From Saturnia japonica (taxonomy: Eukaryota; Arthropoda; Insecta; Lepidoptera; Saturniidae), in NCBI GenBank assembly GCA_033032175.1, contig CM065328.1:13206690-13270689 (forward strand): a DNA stretch of 64,000 nt, read 5' to 3'. The notes beneath the pieces were generated by a model. The model worked only from the letters and a program-made list of their open reading frames with translations, was not told the DNA's origin and searched no databases. Positions within the stretch are counted from its first letter, which is position 1; the number at the start of each line of letters is the position of its first letter. The translations under genes were made by a program, and so were the position numbers. This document shows positions 9,827 through 20,328 of this stretch, piece by piece.

Positions 9827-11113
9827 ATGTTCACTCACAGCGTATTAGCCAAACATCATATCATCTAGCAAAATGAAATATATTTAAATCTCCTATATTA
9901 ATTACACATGAGATCATTTGGTTAAGTTTTAATTAATTTATGAATGTGTGTATTCATGAAATTACCTAATCATTTTAATTGAAAGATTAAAAGAAAGAAA
10001 AAAGAAAAATTGAAAAGTTGGATTTGTAATTATATTTACAAAAGATTGGTGCTGTTATTCGTTGTCACTATAAGACTGTATTCATGAAATTTAATAATTT
10101 ATTATTATGGTGGGACGCTATTATATATAATCTTATTTAAAACTATTAATAATACATTATTACGCTTAAATTCAAATAGGTTGAAAACAGTTAAATCTTT
10201 AACTGTCAGCTATGTCAAAATGTCGATAGACAGTTTTATGAAAGGCCACAGACGCGACGTTCAGAAATAACTTTTATTCATCTATAATAAAGTATATTTT
10301 TAGTGGCTAGTAAGATCATAGATCTAGTAAATCAGTCGATAGTGTCCCACCAGTAGGAGTATATACATACTGAAACGTTTATCATAAATCAATCGTTAAG
10401 ATCTCTATTTAACTGTTATCAAAGTATTTACTAGATTTAGGCGCTCTGGCTCAATATCTTCGATTTTAGCTAAAATAGAAAATTTTTTGTATTGTTATAA
10501 GCATTTTTTAACTAATTTATATAAGCTATTATTTCATACTGGAAAATAGTTTTCCTTAAAATATGATTTTGAAAATTACTTTGCAATAATATACATCAAA
10601 TGTTAGACAAAAATATGACGGATATGAACGGATATTCGGACAGATAGTTTTAAAGTGACGATGTAACTTATTCCGTTTTGGAATCTGAAGTAGGTCCACT
10701 ATTAGTTGGAATTCAGTTAATCACAATAATCTGATAATAAAGTTACTATAGTAACTTTGTTGTAGGCTACCTATACCTATGGCATAAAATTTTGTGCAGA
10801 AGAAATATGTATATTTTAGCGGAAGATAAGCATCTGTTCTGACCTTTTCTGAATATTATTATTTACGTAAATAAAATTATAATTAAAAGATTTATTCGAA
10901 GACATCAAATTTTTGTTATCGATAGCAATTTTCAGTTATAAGATCTTAAAAGATGCATATGCGAAATTGTACTGTAACTATAACTTATAAAAGTTTGCCT
11001 GAATGGTCTTTATCTGTTTATAAATGGTATTTGCTTGATATTCGTAAATCTGTCGGAATGACTTGTCACGAGTAGTTGTCGTTGATGTTGCTGTTAGAAC
11101 ATTCAGTCGAATC
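9827..11113. other. 3' flank of the Spätzle gene, no second gene seen
   Basis: AT-rich sequence that would include the 3' UTR of the Spätzle gene. I found no exon with matching splice sites and no recognisable transposon protein. Confidence 0.4.
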
Positions 11114-11116
11114 TTA

Positions 11117-11638
11117 GAGCGGCCACATACAGGCGGAATTCTGTTTCAGAATTTCGATTCGAGATATCGAATCGGGATTTTGAACGCACTAAGTCCATAC
11201 AAATCTATGGACCTATCATAAACATACAGTAGTTTTCCGTTCGTATTTTTCTCCGATTCAAAATTCCGCATAGTAGCCTGTGCGTCCGGAATCTCGCACG
11301 GAAAAAAATTGTTTCGAATTACTTCTCTTTCATAGATTTTGTACGAGTCGCCTCAAACATTCGTTAATTCCGTACGGAATATAATGTTATTTAGTGCAAA
11401 ATTATATATTAATTTATTGTATTTTATACAATATGGACTGTCTTGCAATCTTTGAGTGTTAAGTGGATGTACCCAGTAACGGCGACGTATTTTCTTGTTC
11501 TTAGCAAGATACAGCAACAATGCAATCGCAAGTAGAAAATCGTCGTCCATCGCTGTTAAAATGTCTGAACTATATGGTCGTCGTCTCTTAACTGAGCCTT
11601 GGTATTGCGAACGGAATTCCGACTGTATGTAGCAGCTC
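11117..11638 (-). mobile_element. PIF/Harbinger deletion derivative (MITE-like)
   Basis: The element is 522 bp. Its inverted ends are 'gagcggccacatacag' on the left and, read from the other strand, 'gagctgctacatacag' on the right; both continue into 'cggaattc'. The target duplication is TTA (11114-11116 and 11639-11641), the 3-bp TWA type of PIF/Harbinger. Inside, on the minus strand, is the start of a Harbinger-like transposase. The non-autonomous element therefore seems to come from a full element by internal deletion. Confidence 0.75.
11437..11550 (-). pseudogene. N-terminus of a Harbinger-type transposase
   Basis: It reads MDDDFLLAIALLLYLAK and then RRRYWVHPLNTQRLQDS. The RRYWVHP phrase followed by an R-L pair is the usual start of HARBI1-like nucleases. 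Homology stops after about 38 residues; the DDE nuclease domain is absent. Confidence 0.65.
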
Positions 11639-11641
11639 TTA

Positions 11642-13308
11642 CATGGACAACGTGTCCAACGTATGTTCAAGTCTACATCCGCATTTATTGAGCCATGAGA
11701 TATAATTTATTGAAACTTAAGTAACTTCAGTTTTATACTGTTACCGCATTTTATTGTTATAGGCAATACCTAAACTTAAATTGCTAAGGATGTTTTTTGA
11801 ACTTAATGGCCTTGTAGCCCAATTTGCATTTATTAGTTACGCTAAGAATTTTATAATAATTGGTAGTTATTATAGGATTAGGTTATCTAAATTCCATATT
11901 CATAAGTATTCGATGTTAATATAATTACGTGTAAATAAGAATTTAGTACTTGGTATTTATTAAATAAAACATTTATATTAGTTGACCTTTTTTTTCTTAT
12001 AATATAAAAGCACAGGTCAAGTTATATAACAACTCCCACACTTTGTAGTATTAATCGACAGTGAGAAGAATTGATCACTAGCAAATGGCCGTATCTTCTG
12101 ATGTGTTGCCTTAGATGATTTGATTTTATTCACAGCTCCAAGAGATTGCAGACCAGAGTATTTGGTATTCATTTCCACTTGATACGCACTCCGGGGAAAA
12201 AGGGTCTTGACAGACAGAAGGACGGTGAAGTGATCCTATAAGGGTTCCTTTTTCCTTTTGAGGTACGGAACACAAAAAAACGGACAATAACGTAGTAATA
12301 AACTATTACATTGTATATGTTATACACACGATGCTAAAAATCGAATTAATAAAGGGAACCTTTCCTTAAAAACGACTATCAGAATTTTGAAAACCAATAA
12401 GTACACATATTTTGGTGAATTTTTCATAACGGTAGCTGAAAAGTAAAACGCTATTTATTTTTATAGATTATAATTTACGTAAAGAATAATGATCATATTA
12501 ATAAAATACATTAAAATAATTGTTTACTTGAAATATGATTTATACTTAAAAATTACGCGATTCATGATGATAACCTTTGGTAAGCAAGCACATACCCCGC
12601 TACACCTAACTGTAACTACAGTAATACAACATCTTAAGAGAATACAGATTGACGAGATTTTTAACGATTTTAGACTATTTGAACGGTTGCAAACTTGCTA
12701 CAAATAGATAAATAAAAAATAGCGTATTATGTAAATTTTTCGTGAGAAGAAAGAAACTTTTGTCCCGTATCAGATTATTTCCGAGAGATGTCGCTCCAGA
12801 TCATATGACTTGTACGTCGTTACGAAGTACGTATATAATGTGTCGTATTATGTAACAATACATATTTTACATCGCAATTATTGTTTTCTTTAGTTTCTCG
12901 GTCCAATTCCATTGAATTAATTCATTCTATTGGATTAGATAATATATTTATTATCTATATGCAAAATCGTAACGTCAGTTTGACTTACAGACAGCTACGA
13001 TACAGACCCAGACCATATACCCACCTATAGGGTAAGCTGCGGATATTACTGTAAAACTAAATAAAATAGTACATTACTTGCAAACTACAATAATATTTTT
13101 TTAAAAGAAGTAACTCCTTTGAGCTGAGTGATATTATGATAACGAGTATTCGTTATCAATATAGAATCTAAATTACAACCTACATTTATATTTGTTATTT
13201 TGTTTTGAACTCGTTTCCTAAGATGTTCAAGTTTGTTGAAATTCTCCAATTTGTACAAACTTTGACTTTCTTCCTTGTCCATATTGCTTTCGAATCTTAT
13301 TATTATGA
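11642..13308. other. Intergenic stretch with one dispersed repeat
   Basis: The repeat at 12062-12275 is the only recognised item. The gene on the minus strand ends at 13309, so the right part may contain its 3' UTR. Confidence 0.4.
12062..12275 (+). repeat. Dispersed repeat family B, copy 1
   Basis: It shares the phrases 'aaaaagggtcttgacagaca' and 'gatcctataagggttcc' with 22390-22685. These phrases are common in lepidopteran genomes; the parent element is not identified. Confidence 0.6.
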
Positions 13309-13754
13309 TTAGACCTTTCCCTCCGCTTTTTGGCTTTCCGCGTCATCGTTTACTTGTTCTTTATTTGTTTCATCGTCTTCTAAAGGTATAACTAGGTCTG
13401 GCGCACCAAGTTCATTACTGCATTCTGAAACATTCTCCATATCTGTTGCAGTATCGTTAGATATAACATTATTCGTGGGTTTAGGTCGTCTCGTTGGAGT
13501 TCCTGTTCTACAAAAGACGTACACGGCGGAGTGTCTCCCCTTCGGGTTTACTGGCACGTACACATCCGAGTACGATGGAGGATCATCTTCGCAATTTGTG
13601 CAGTGATACGTTCCATCGTTTCCTTCCTTCGATCTCGTGGTACAATCACAATACGCGGGAGGGAGATCCGCAGCAGTAATCGGTTCTGTAATGATATCCT
13701 CCAGATCAGCTGGTCTGCCTGCAGAACCCAGCTCTGAGTCCTCTGAAAGGTTAC
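13309..13754 (-). CDS. PPxY membrane protein, terminal exon
   Basis: The acceptor on the minus strand is 'taatttccag'. Two bases complete a Ser codon, then NLSEDSELG follows. It contains both PPxY motifs, the CxC/CxxC group, VPVNPKGRHSAVYV and an acidic tail. The stop is TAA at 13311-13309. Confidence 0.8.
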
Positions 13755-16700
13755 CTGGAAATTAACTCCAATTATAATATATTTCAGACATAAGTCAACA
13801 GTTTTTATATTTCAGGATTTTTTTCTCGTAGACCCCTGTAGACTTCTTCAATAATGCCGTAAACAAAAAACATTTCTAGCCGATCATTTTACATCATTTT
13901 TTAATAACCCGTAAAAAGATATTGCAGATATACGAAAAACTTACTTCTGGTGACGAAGACGACTGGGGTTTGCCATTCCTCTGACTGTCGTCTCCTAGCT
14001 GAAAGTTTAACAGTTTATTCAGTTGAAGTTTACTTTTAGATTTCATAACAAAATCGAAAGCTAGTAATATTAGTTCGCGTCGTAATAAATATGTATATAA
14101 TGTAATAGAGATAAAAGACTTACATTTAAAGAATTTCTTGTCGAGGCACTTTTCAGTCGCACGCACCAGGAGCACGAACAGCGCCAGCACCAGTGTGCCT
14201 CCTGCCCAGCCTAGTGCCGCAGCCCCCCACTCAGACGATCGATGGGTAGCCTGTGCTGCCGGCGGTGACGTCACCGGGGCAGGTTCGTAAAACAACGGCT
14301 GCCGATTATAATACAAAGTAAAATAGTAATGTTAACAAATTAATTATTCCATAATAAATGCCAGCTGGGATTTCCTCAGTACATTATTGCAAAGTTGTTT
14401 TTATTTATAGTACATGTTTAGATTAGTATTACTCTAGATGTATATTTGGTACGTTATCTCATTAGGAATAAATATTTATACATTCTGTTTCGTTACAAAA
14501 AAGTACAACGGTACAATTATATACAGTGATATTAATGCCAATGATTTGATGTGATTTAATAAATGCAATCATTTTGAATGTAATTATTTAAATTAATTTA
14601 ATTTAATTAATTAACCATTACTGACTGACTATGTATGAACATATTGCATTGTAGAGAAACCTGAAAGTTCGAGAAATTGTCTCGTAAGACCATCATGTAC
14701 AACGTGCGTATAGACGTAAGAGGTGACGTGCTGAGTTACTTCGAGAGTTCTTTGCTTATTATACGAAGCATTAACTGCCAATAGGCTAATGTTCTTGCTT
14801 GCCACTTTATGACAAGCCAATTGTTATACTGTAGCGTCACATTCAGTATGAAATCAATCTACCGTCTATATCATGGTGAGTGTTCTGAAGAGCTGTACAA
14901 TCTAATCCTCTCCTCTCCCTTCCACAACAGAATGGGGTGCGGAGTCACAGTTTTACGGTAACCTTCATATCGGCACTGTTATGCAGTGAAAAGGCAAAAC
15001 AAGTTTTTTAAAACTATATTTAAAAACTTATTACTTATTATATTTAAAACTAGATTTTGACAATAGTTTATAAGTATGTCGGAGTTCGGAAATAAAATGT
15101 CCGTTGAGTGGTCAAGGATCAGGTATTTAACAGTGTAAAATGAGTGGGAAAGTAAACAATATTTCTTAGTGACTAAGAGCTATTATCTAAATGAGTGAGT
15201 GAACATTATAATATGATAATGAAGTAAACAATGTAATAACTGCTGATGTTCTGGGAAAAGTATACAATAACAGATATTAGAAGTTAATTGAAGAAGTAAA
15301 TATGTATTATAATAAACTAATCTAAATGAACTTATTGATTAATATTTATCACTAGTGAATATCGTTTAATATTATTGATGTTTACAGTTTACGATGTTAC
15401 GAGAAGCCCATAACATAACAACACGAACTGAAAAGTTCTAATCTTTGTTGGGTTTTACTGTGGAGCTGAGGAACCATCTCCCGGTCAATACGTCCTCTTA
15501 TTCTTACGAGACTAGATCTTTCAAGAGTAATGTGAAGAGATGCTTATGCAGGATGGCATGGCAGATGCGTCCGACAGTGGATTTAAATCTCTTGGTGTTC
15601 GCCGTTGTGTTTGGATTGTTCTGTGCTTAGCATGAGGAACAGTACCGTCTATTTGTCGTGGTTCTGTAAAGAAAAGATTAAACTAATTGAACAGTACCTA
15701 AGTTATTGTGACGTGTACCTTAATGTCGGATGAGTGTGATCGCCAAAACGGTACCGTGTTGTCGAGGGACGTCTTCGGTTCCCAGGAATAAGCCAGCTTC
15801 GGGAAATTTATAGGAGTGTTCTGGTCGAAAAGAAACCTGCAAACGTATTGATAACCTTCCATAATAGTTTACAAGTGAAGTTTAAAACACTCTACGCTTA
15901 GGTTTGGCAAGTGCTCTTGAGAGCAGTTGTCAAAACACGCAGCAAGGAATCAGCTGTATGTCAATGTTATCTATTAACGAATGTTCAGGGAAATGCATCG
16001 GGGACCACGTATAACATATCTTTCTATATCCTTTTACGTTAGAAAACTAAACAGACCTAATTAGGTAAAACGGCTATAAGATTGTCCAAAATGATACGAG
16101 CGAGTCTCGAATGTCGAAAGTCGAGTGTCGGACAAACCCAACGTTTTTCCCTCTATTCATTTATTTACACGAACATACTTGCCTAACCGAGTAACGCGCA
16201 AATGCTCTGTTTTGATACATTTTATTTCATTTTTCCTTATATATCTATGTTAACAATTAAAGTTGGATGTTTAGAAATATTAGTTTCGACGTTTTGCTCA
16301 TATATGGATGAATATTTTAGAAGTTTGGAGAGCGAGCTTTACGGTAAACAAGAAGTAAGTACAAATTCTATATAAACGTTGGTGAGGAGTCAGGTATCCT
16401 ACGTATTCCAGATGACGCTGCAGCATCAGGTCTAGGTTTTACTAACATCATTGAAGTGACAGAATACCAAATCTTGACTGAATCATATCTGTGGAAGATG
16501 CTCATATCTATTTATCAACTATAAAATAGCTGATAATCTACAAACGACTGAACAGATTTTCTTGAGCCACAACTAAGAATACTCTCTATCAAGTCACCTT
16601 TTAAACAAAATAAAAAAATGAACCAAAAACGCCATTTGGCCATTTGTAAGCTACGATGCCACAGACAGACACACAGATACACACGTTCAACTTATAATAC

Positions 16701-16914
16701 CCCTTTTTTTGCGTCGGGGGTTAAAAAGGTAAGAGTAGTAAAGAACAGTATAGAAATAGTAATAAGAATTGTAGAGATATTACTTGCGATGTGTATCGAG
16801 GGAGTATAAGGTAATGTCAAATTTCGGGTGATTCCAGGGCTGCTCCTTGGAGAACATCCTGCGCCGGTTGATGAACAGGACATCCGATCGCCGCGGCGAC
16901 TCCGTCGAACTCAT
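13309..16914 (-). CDS. Single-pass membrane protein with two PPxY motifs (307 aa)
   Basis: Exons on the minus strand: 16914-16784, 15836-15719, 14298-14124, 13998-13945, 13754-13309. Phases 2, 0, 1, 1 match at every join and the total is exactly 308 codons with stop. Residues 1-108 have no clear signal peptide. A membrane segment spans about 109-128 (ALGWAGGTLVLALFVLLV), followed by a basic run (KCLDKKFFK, RRRQ), which places the C-terminus in the cytosol. The tail has LPPAY (191-194) and PPSY (218-221) with a CDC ... CTNC cysteine group between them, then an acidic end. PPxY binds WW domains of NEDD4-type ubiquitin ligases. The layout recalls Commissureless, but I do not claim homology. A non-coding exon probably lies further upstream. 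Confidence 0.72.
13945..13998 (-). CDS. PPxY membrane protein, 54-bp exon
   Basis: The acceptor is CTTTCAG and the donor GAA|GTAAG. It is phase 1 in and out, 18 codons' worth. In the joined frame it reads RRRQSEEWQTPVVFVTR, a basic juxtamembrane stretch. The other open frame would not match its neighbours' phases. Confidence 0.7.
14124..14298 (-). CDS. PPxY membrane protein, transmembrane exon
   Basis: The acceptor is 'aatcggcag' and the donor AAAT|GTAAGT. It enters in phase 0 (PLFYEPAPVTS) and leaves in phase 1 after DKKFFK. It holds the single membrane helix. Its high GC content stands out from the AT-rich flanks. Confidence 0.82.
14880..15650 (+). pseudogene. LINE ORF2 C-terminal remnants, interrupted
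   Basis: Two parts are separated by about 450 bp. 14895-14975 carries a 'cttccacaacagaa' phrase and 'agtcacagttttac'. 15445-15550 encodes ELRNHLPVNTSSYSYETR and SFKSNVKR, like the very end of LINE reverse transcriptase proteins (LWN-LP ... FKSNV). The same two parts lie close together at 24285-24515. This lies in an intron of the minus-strand gene. Confidence 0.5.
15719..15836 (-). CDS. PPxY membrane protein, second coding exon
   Basis: The acceptor is 'cgtttgcag' and the donor AAG|GTACAC. One base completes a Lys codon, then 39 codons read FLFDQNTPINFPKLAYSWEP and end RSHSSDIK in phase 0. It fits between the first exon and the transmembrane exon without adjustment. Confidence 0.7.
16470..16725 (+). 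repeat. Dispersed repeat ending 'gcgtcgggggtta'
   Basis: It contains 'gctacgatgccacagacag', 'cacacagatacacacg' and 'gcgtcgggggttaaaaa'. These I recognise as one of the most frequent lepidopteran repeat tails. Confidence 0.6.
16784..16914 (-). CDS. PPxY membrane protein, first coding exon
   Basis: The acceptor 'tgtctgcttgcag' lies just upstream of ATG (16914-16912), so an upstream untranslated exon is expected. It reads MSSTESPRRSDVLFINRRR and ends SLDTHR plus two bases before GTAATA. An overlapping plus-strand reading (SLENILRRLMNR) was considered and rated less likely. Confidence 0.62.
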
Positions 16915-17358
16915 TCTGCTGCAAGCAGACACATCACGTCTATCAATAGATTGCTAACTTATTAAATTAAAGCCTTATAAACTATCATCACAAACTGTAA
17001 TTTGATTTGTTTTTCTTTTCAATCAACGCACTGCAAATGAAATGTTTCTACACGTTTTATACATATGGCGCCTCAATCGTCACTACTTTTAACCGAATAC
17101 AAAAAAGAAACCAATTTAATGATTTTGAAGAGTTCCCAAGTCTATCTCCGAAGTTGACAGTTCAATACCAATTTAATTAAAATGGGAACACCCCTGAGGT
17201 ATCCTCTATCCAACAAAAAAGAATCATCCACTTCTGTTCATAAATAAAGGTGTTTTGCCTGAATATCGATTTCAAAAAAAAACATTCGAATTGAGTACCC
17301 TCAGTCTTTTTCAGAAGTCGTTTAAAAAAGGAGTTTTTGAGGTTGTTAATAGGTATAT

Positions 17359-17811
17359 TGTTACACCTGTGGGTAATAAAAAAACCGATGATTGACGTGA
17401 AGAAGTTTCATTCGACCTCCACACAGTTACAAATTACACATATTCACAACACTATTATTTATTTCATTGTGGGTTTCGCTTCTTTTATCGCTCGATGTTA
17501 TCGCTTTGTAATTTCAAACCGAACTAACTCGGCGCCGCGCCTTAGCCGCTTAAATACCTACACTAAACGATCATATAATAGAAAAATCGTGAATCATCTC
17601 TATCTTTCTCGATGTTTAGTTGCTATGCCTACTCGATGACGTAATTGAGGCGACAAGCCCTATACATGTGTGTGTAAACTGTAATGTTTACAGAAACATG
17701 CGCCGCAGTTGTCTTATGACGCGAACATTATTTCCAATTATGTAGTTGTTTCGAGATATTTCTGGAAAAGGATTTTCTCCCTTTTTAATCGGGTTATAAT
17801 AGATCGTAAAA
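17359..17811 (+). repeat. Solo LTR, copy 2
   Basis: 453 bp, the same family and orientation as 8986-9441. It begins TGTTACACC and ends GTAAAA, with the terminal CA mutated. It is flanked by ATAT (17355-17358, 17812-17815). It is more diverged at its 3' end than copy 1. Confidence 0.72.
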
Positions 17812-17866
17812 ATATATTATGTAATCAGACAGGAATCTATTGAAGAACTTTTTTCAATTATAATCC

Positions 17867-18220
17867 ATACTAATATTATAAATGCGAAAGTAACTCTGTA
17901 TGTCTGTCTGTCTGTTACGTTTTCACGTCTAAGCCGATGAACCAATTTTGAGGATTTTTAGTATAGAGATAGACTGTACCTTGGGATAGGACATAGGGTA
18001 CTTTTTGTAGCGAAAAGAAATTAGCGAATAGAAAGATTAGAAATTGTACATTAGAATAATAATTTTCAACCAAATTTGATGAAAATTGTACACGGGAAAT
18101 GCATGCCACTCCTCAATTGATACGGCATATGAATTGTTAACAATATGAGTAAAAATAAAGGGATTTAAATAATTATTGCGTAGTAACAAACGCGTGCGGA
18201 GCCGCGGGCACACCGCTAGT
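17867..18220 (+). repeat. RTE-type LINE 3' tail or derived repeat
   Basis: It opens 'actaatattataaatgcgaa', then 'gtctgtctgtctgttac' and 'cttgggataggacatagg', and closes 'gagccgcgggcacaccgct'. This is the familiar lepidopteran high-copy pattern. Confidence 0.65.
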
Positions 18221-18834
18221 GTATTATATGTTATTATGTACATTTTAACGGCCAGTCTATAAGTACTATAGTTCGAGTCCAGCGGGAAGAAAATATTTTT
18301 ATGTTTTCTGAAGGTCTTGTTTATACCGCGTGTAAACTGAAAACATGTTTTTTCCCCCATAAAACACTAGCTAAAGACCGGGAGGAACACTTTATCGAAT
18401 TATATCGAATGGTAATATGGGATAGTTGACGAATATTGATGTATCTTCATAGAACATCCCCAATACGACGGTAATTACCAACCCAACACCACTGGACTCT
18501 GGAGGAAAACCCATCAGCCGTCATGCAGCCGCGTGAGGCGCGTGAGGCACGTGAACCGCTTTACATCACCCATTCTTAACGTATTTTTGCTGACTCACCC
18601 GATAACGTATCCATATCATTAGCTACATAGCAATGATATCTGTCAGGTCAGCACGTGCACGGTACACTAGCTGTGTGCCCGCGGCTCCGCAACTGTTTTT
18701 TACGCACTCATTATAATTTACATCCCGCAGTTTTATTTTTACCTATATTATTGACAGTTCTAATAGTCAATCAACTAAAAAATTATATAATATATTATAC
18801 TTCCTCTGTACAAAATCTTTTACTGTTATTTTTT

Positions 18835-19015
18835 ACCATGTCTGGAATTAATTATACTTTCGTGTAAAAAAATTCATATGAATTGGTCAAGCCATTTTTA
18901 AGTTAAATCCAAACATATGTTCTTTACCATGTCTGGAATTAATTATACTTTCGTGTATAAAATTCATAAGAATTGGTCAAGCCATTTTTAAGTTAAATCC
19001 AGACATATGTTCTTT
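18835..19015. repeat. Two-copy 91-bp tandem duplication
   Basis: Unit 1 (18835-18925) and unit 2 (18926-19016) both begin 'accatgtctggaattaatta' and differ at only a few positions. Nothing coding is evident. Confidence 0.85.
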
Positions 19016-19219
19016 ACGTAGTAAGTCTATCGGAAAATACATGTACATGCAGACATGACTACAGATTTATTGATATAGATTAATAATGTAATTATATGCT
19101 ATATAAATATATATATGTACTTACTCTCTCTGTCGCTGTACTCTTGCAGATGTCTGATAAAATTGTAACACAATTAAAGCATATATTTTTGAAGTAGAAA
19201 ATCATTTAATAGAGCGGAG

Positions 19220-19363
19220 ATGGAGAACAAATCGACGACACGACGTAACAGCATAGAGGAAAGCACCAAAGCGAGCGCGCGGTCGCGGTCTTCCAACGAT
19301 AGACCTTCGTATGAGATTGTTTGTAAATTCATTTTAATTTCAGTTATGGGAATAATGACGTAA
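19220..19363 (+). CDS. Possible first coding exon or short ORF
   Basis: An ATG in good context (gcggagATGG) opens 47 codons: MENKSTTRRNSIEESTK, then a Ser/Arg-rich part, RPSYEIV and a hydrophobic end before TAA. GC content is well above its flanks. A GTAAAT could be a donor near 19323. I could not link it to the gene at 35.7 kb: the only plausible join would create a stop. It may be a separate gene's exon or chance. Confidence 0.3.
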   Translation: MENKSTTRRNSIEESTKASARSRSSNDRPSYEIVCKFILISVMGIMT

Positions 19364-19584
19364 TATGAATTCTGAACAAATAAGGAAAATGTAAAACAAT
19401 TAATCCAACATGTACATACCTACCTACTCTTAATCAGCTATAAGCACGTAAATAGCCCTTTGCTATGCATATACCTATTGTAATGTATTTTATTAAATAA
19501 TTACAATGTAATTGCGAATAACAAAACTAACCGATGTGTTGTAGTTGTCATGTTGTAGTTACCTATACTAGCGATCGCTCTAAG

Positions 19585-19930
19585 GTCGGAATTCTATCAG
19601 CGACTTTTTGATCATAGACTATTTTCTGTTTGACATTTGCAGTATTTATAAACAATGAGTATTATCTACATCACTTATTGTCACTTTTCGTTGAGTGACA
19701 ATGTCAATATTTTGGGGGGTCTAAGTTCAATGGCACTGTCGGATTAGGATTCGCAGTATTAATTTATTTTATTTTATATATTAGTAACAGATACTATAGA
19801 TAAATTTTAGCTTTCTGCACTCCGTCTCCATATAAACTTTAACCATGCCAAATCTCACAGTCTTCCGTGCACTTGATACCCTTAAAAAGGGCTAGAAAGC
19901 TTTTGCTTCACGTATTAATTGCCTATATAC
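19585..19930 (+). repeat. Dispersed repeat family C, copy 1
   Basis: It carries 'tgatcatagactattttctg', 'acaatgtcaatattttgggg', 'gattcgcagtattaattta' and ends 'gcttttgcttcacgtatt'. The reverse complement of nearly the whole unit is at about 42110-42430. Confidence 0.75.
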
Positions 19931-20000
19931 CGTTATGCAATATTATACAAATACATTTTACAAATAATCACATATCAACTCTTTAAGCGAATCTACAAGA

Positions 20001-20328
20001 TAAAGCAATGCGATAACAAAGTGGTAGCGTGTACAAACACTATGTCGATCGATGTTGGTTCCAATCCATACAACGAGCCCGAGTTTACGGTGAAGGAGAA
20101 AAAACATCGCGATACAACCGTAGCATGGTGGCGCCTGGCTTCTGACTAACTACCGTTCTCAAGTTGAAAATAAGTTACCAAGCACCTATACATGTGTTCC
20201 GGAAGCTTCACTTGAGAGCCAGTCCCTCTAGGGTTAGCCTGCTACCGTCATCACTTCGTCAGGTGACGATGTCACTTAACATCAGGTGAGTTTGTAGCCA
20301 AGCGTTAAACCTATAAACAATAATGAAA
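20001..20328 (+). repeat. tRNA-headed SINE, copy 2
   Basis: The head has A-box-like 'aaagtggtagcgtgtac' and B-box-like 'ttggttccaatcc'; the body has 'gtagcatggtggcgcctgg' and 'cttcacttgagagccagtc'. It is the same family as 1823-2117, with a closer match to tRNA at the B box. Confidence 0.62.

Noticed and set aside
16845..16940. Plus-strand exon reading SLENILRRLMNR and SVELILLQ
   Set aside because: It overlaps the minus-strand first coding exon, which has the better acceptor and joins in phase with four further exons. The plus-strand reading has no good donor.
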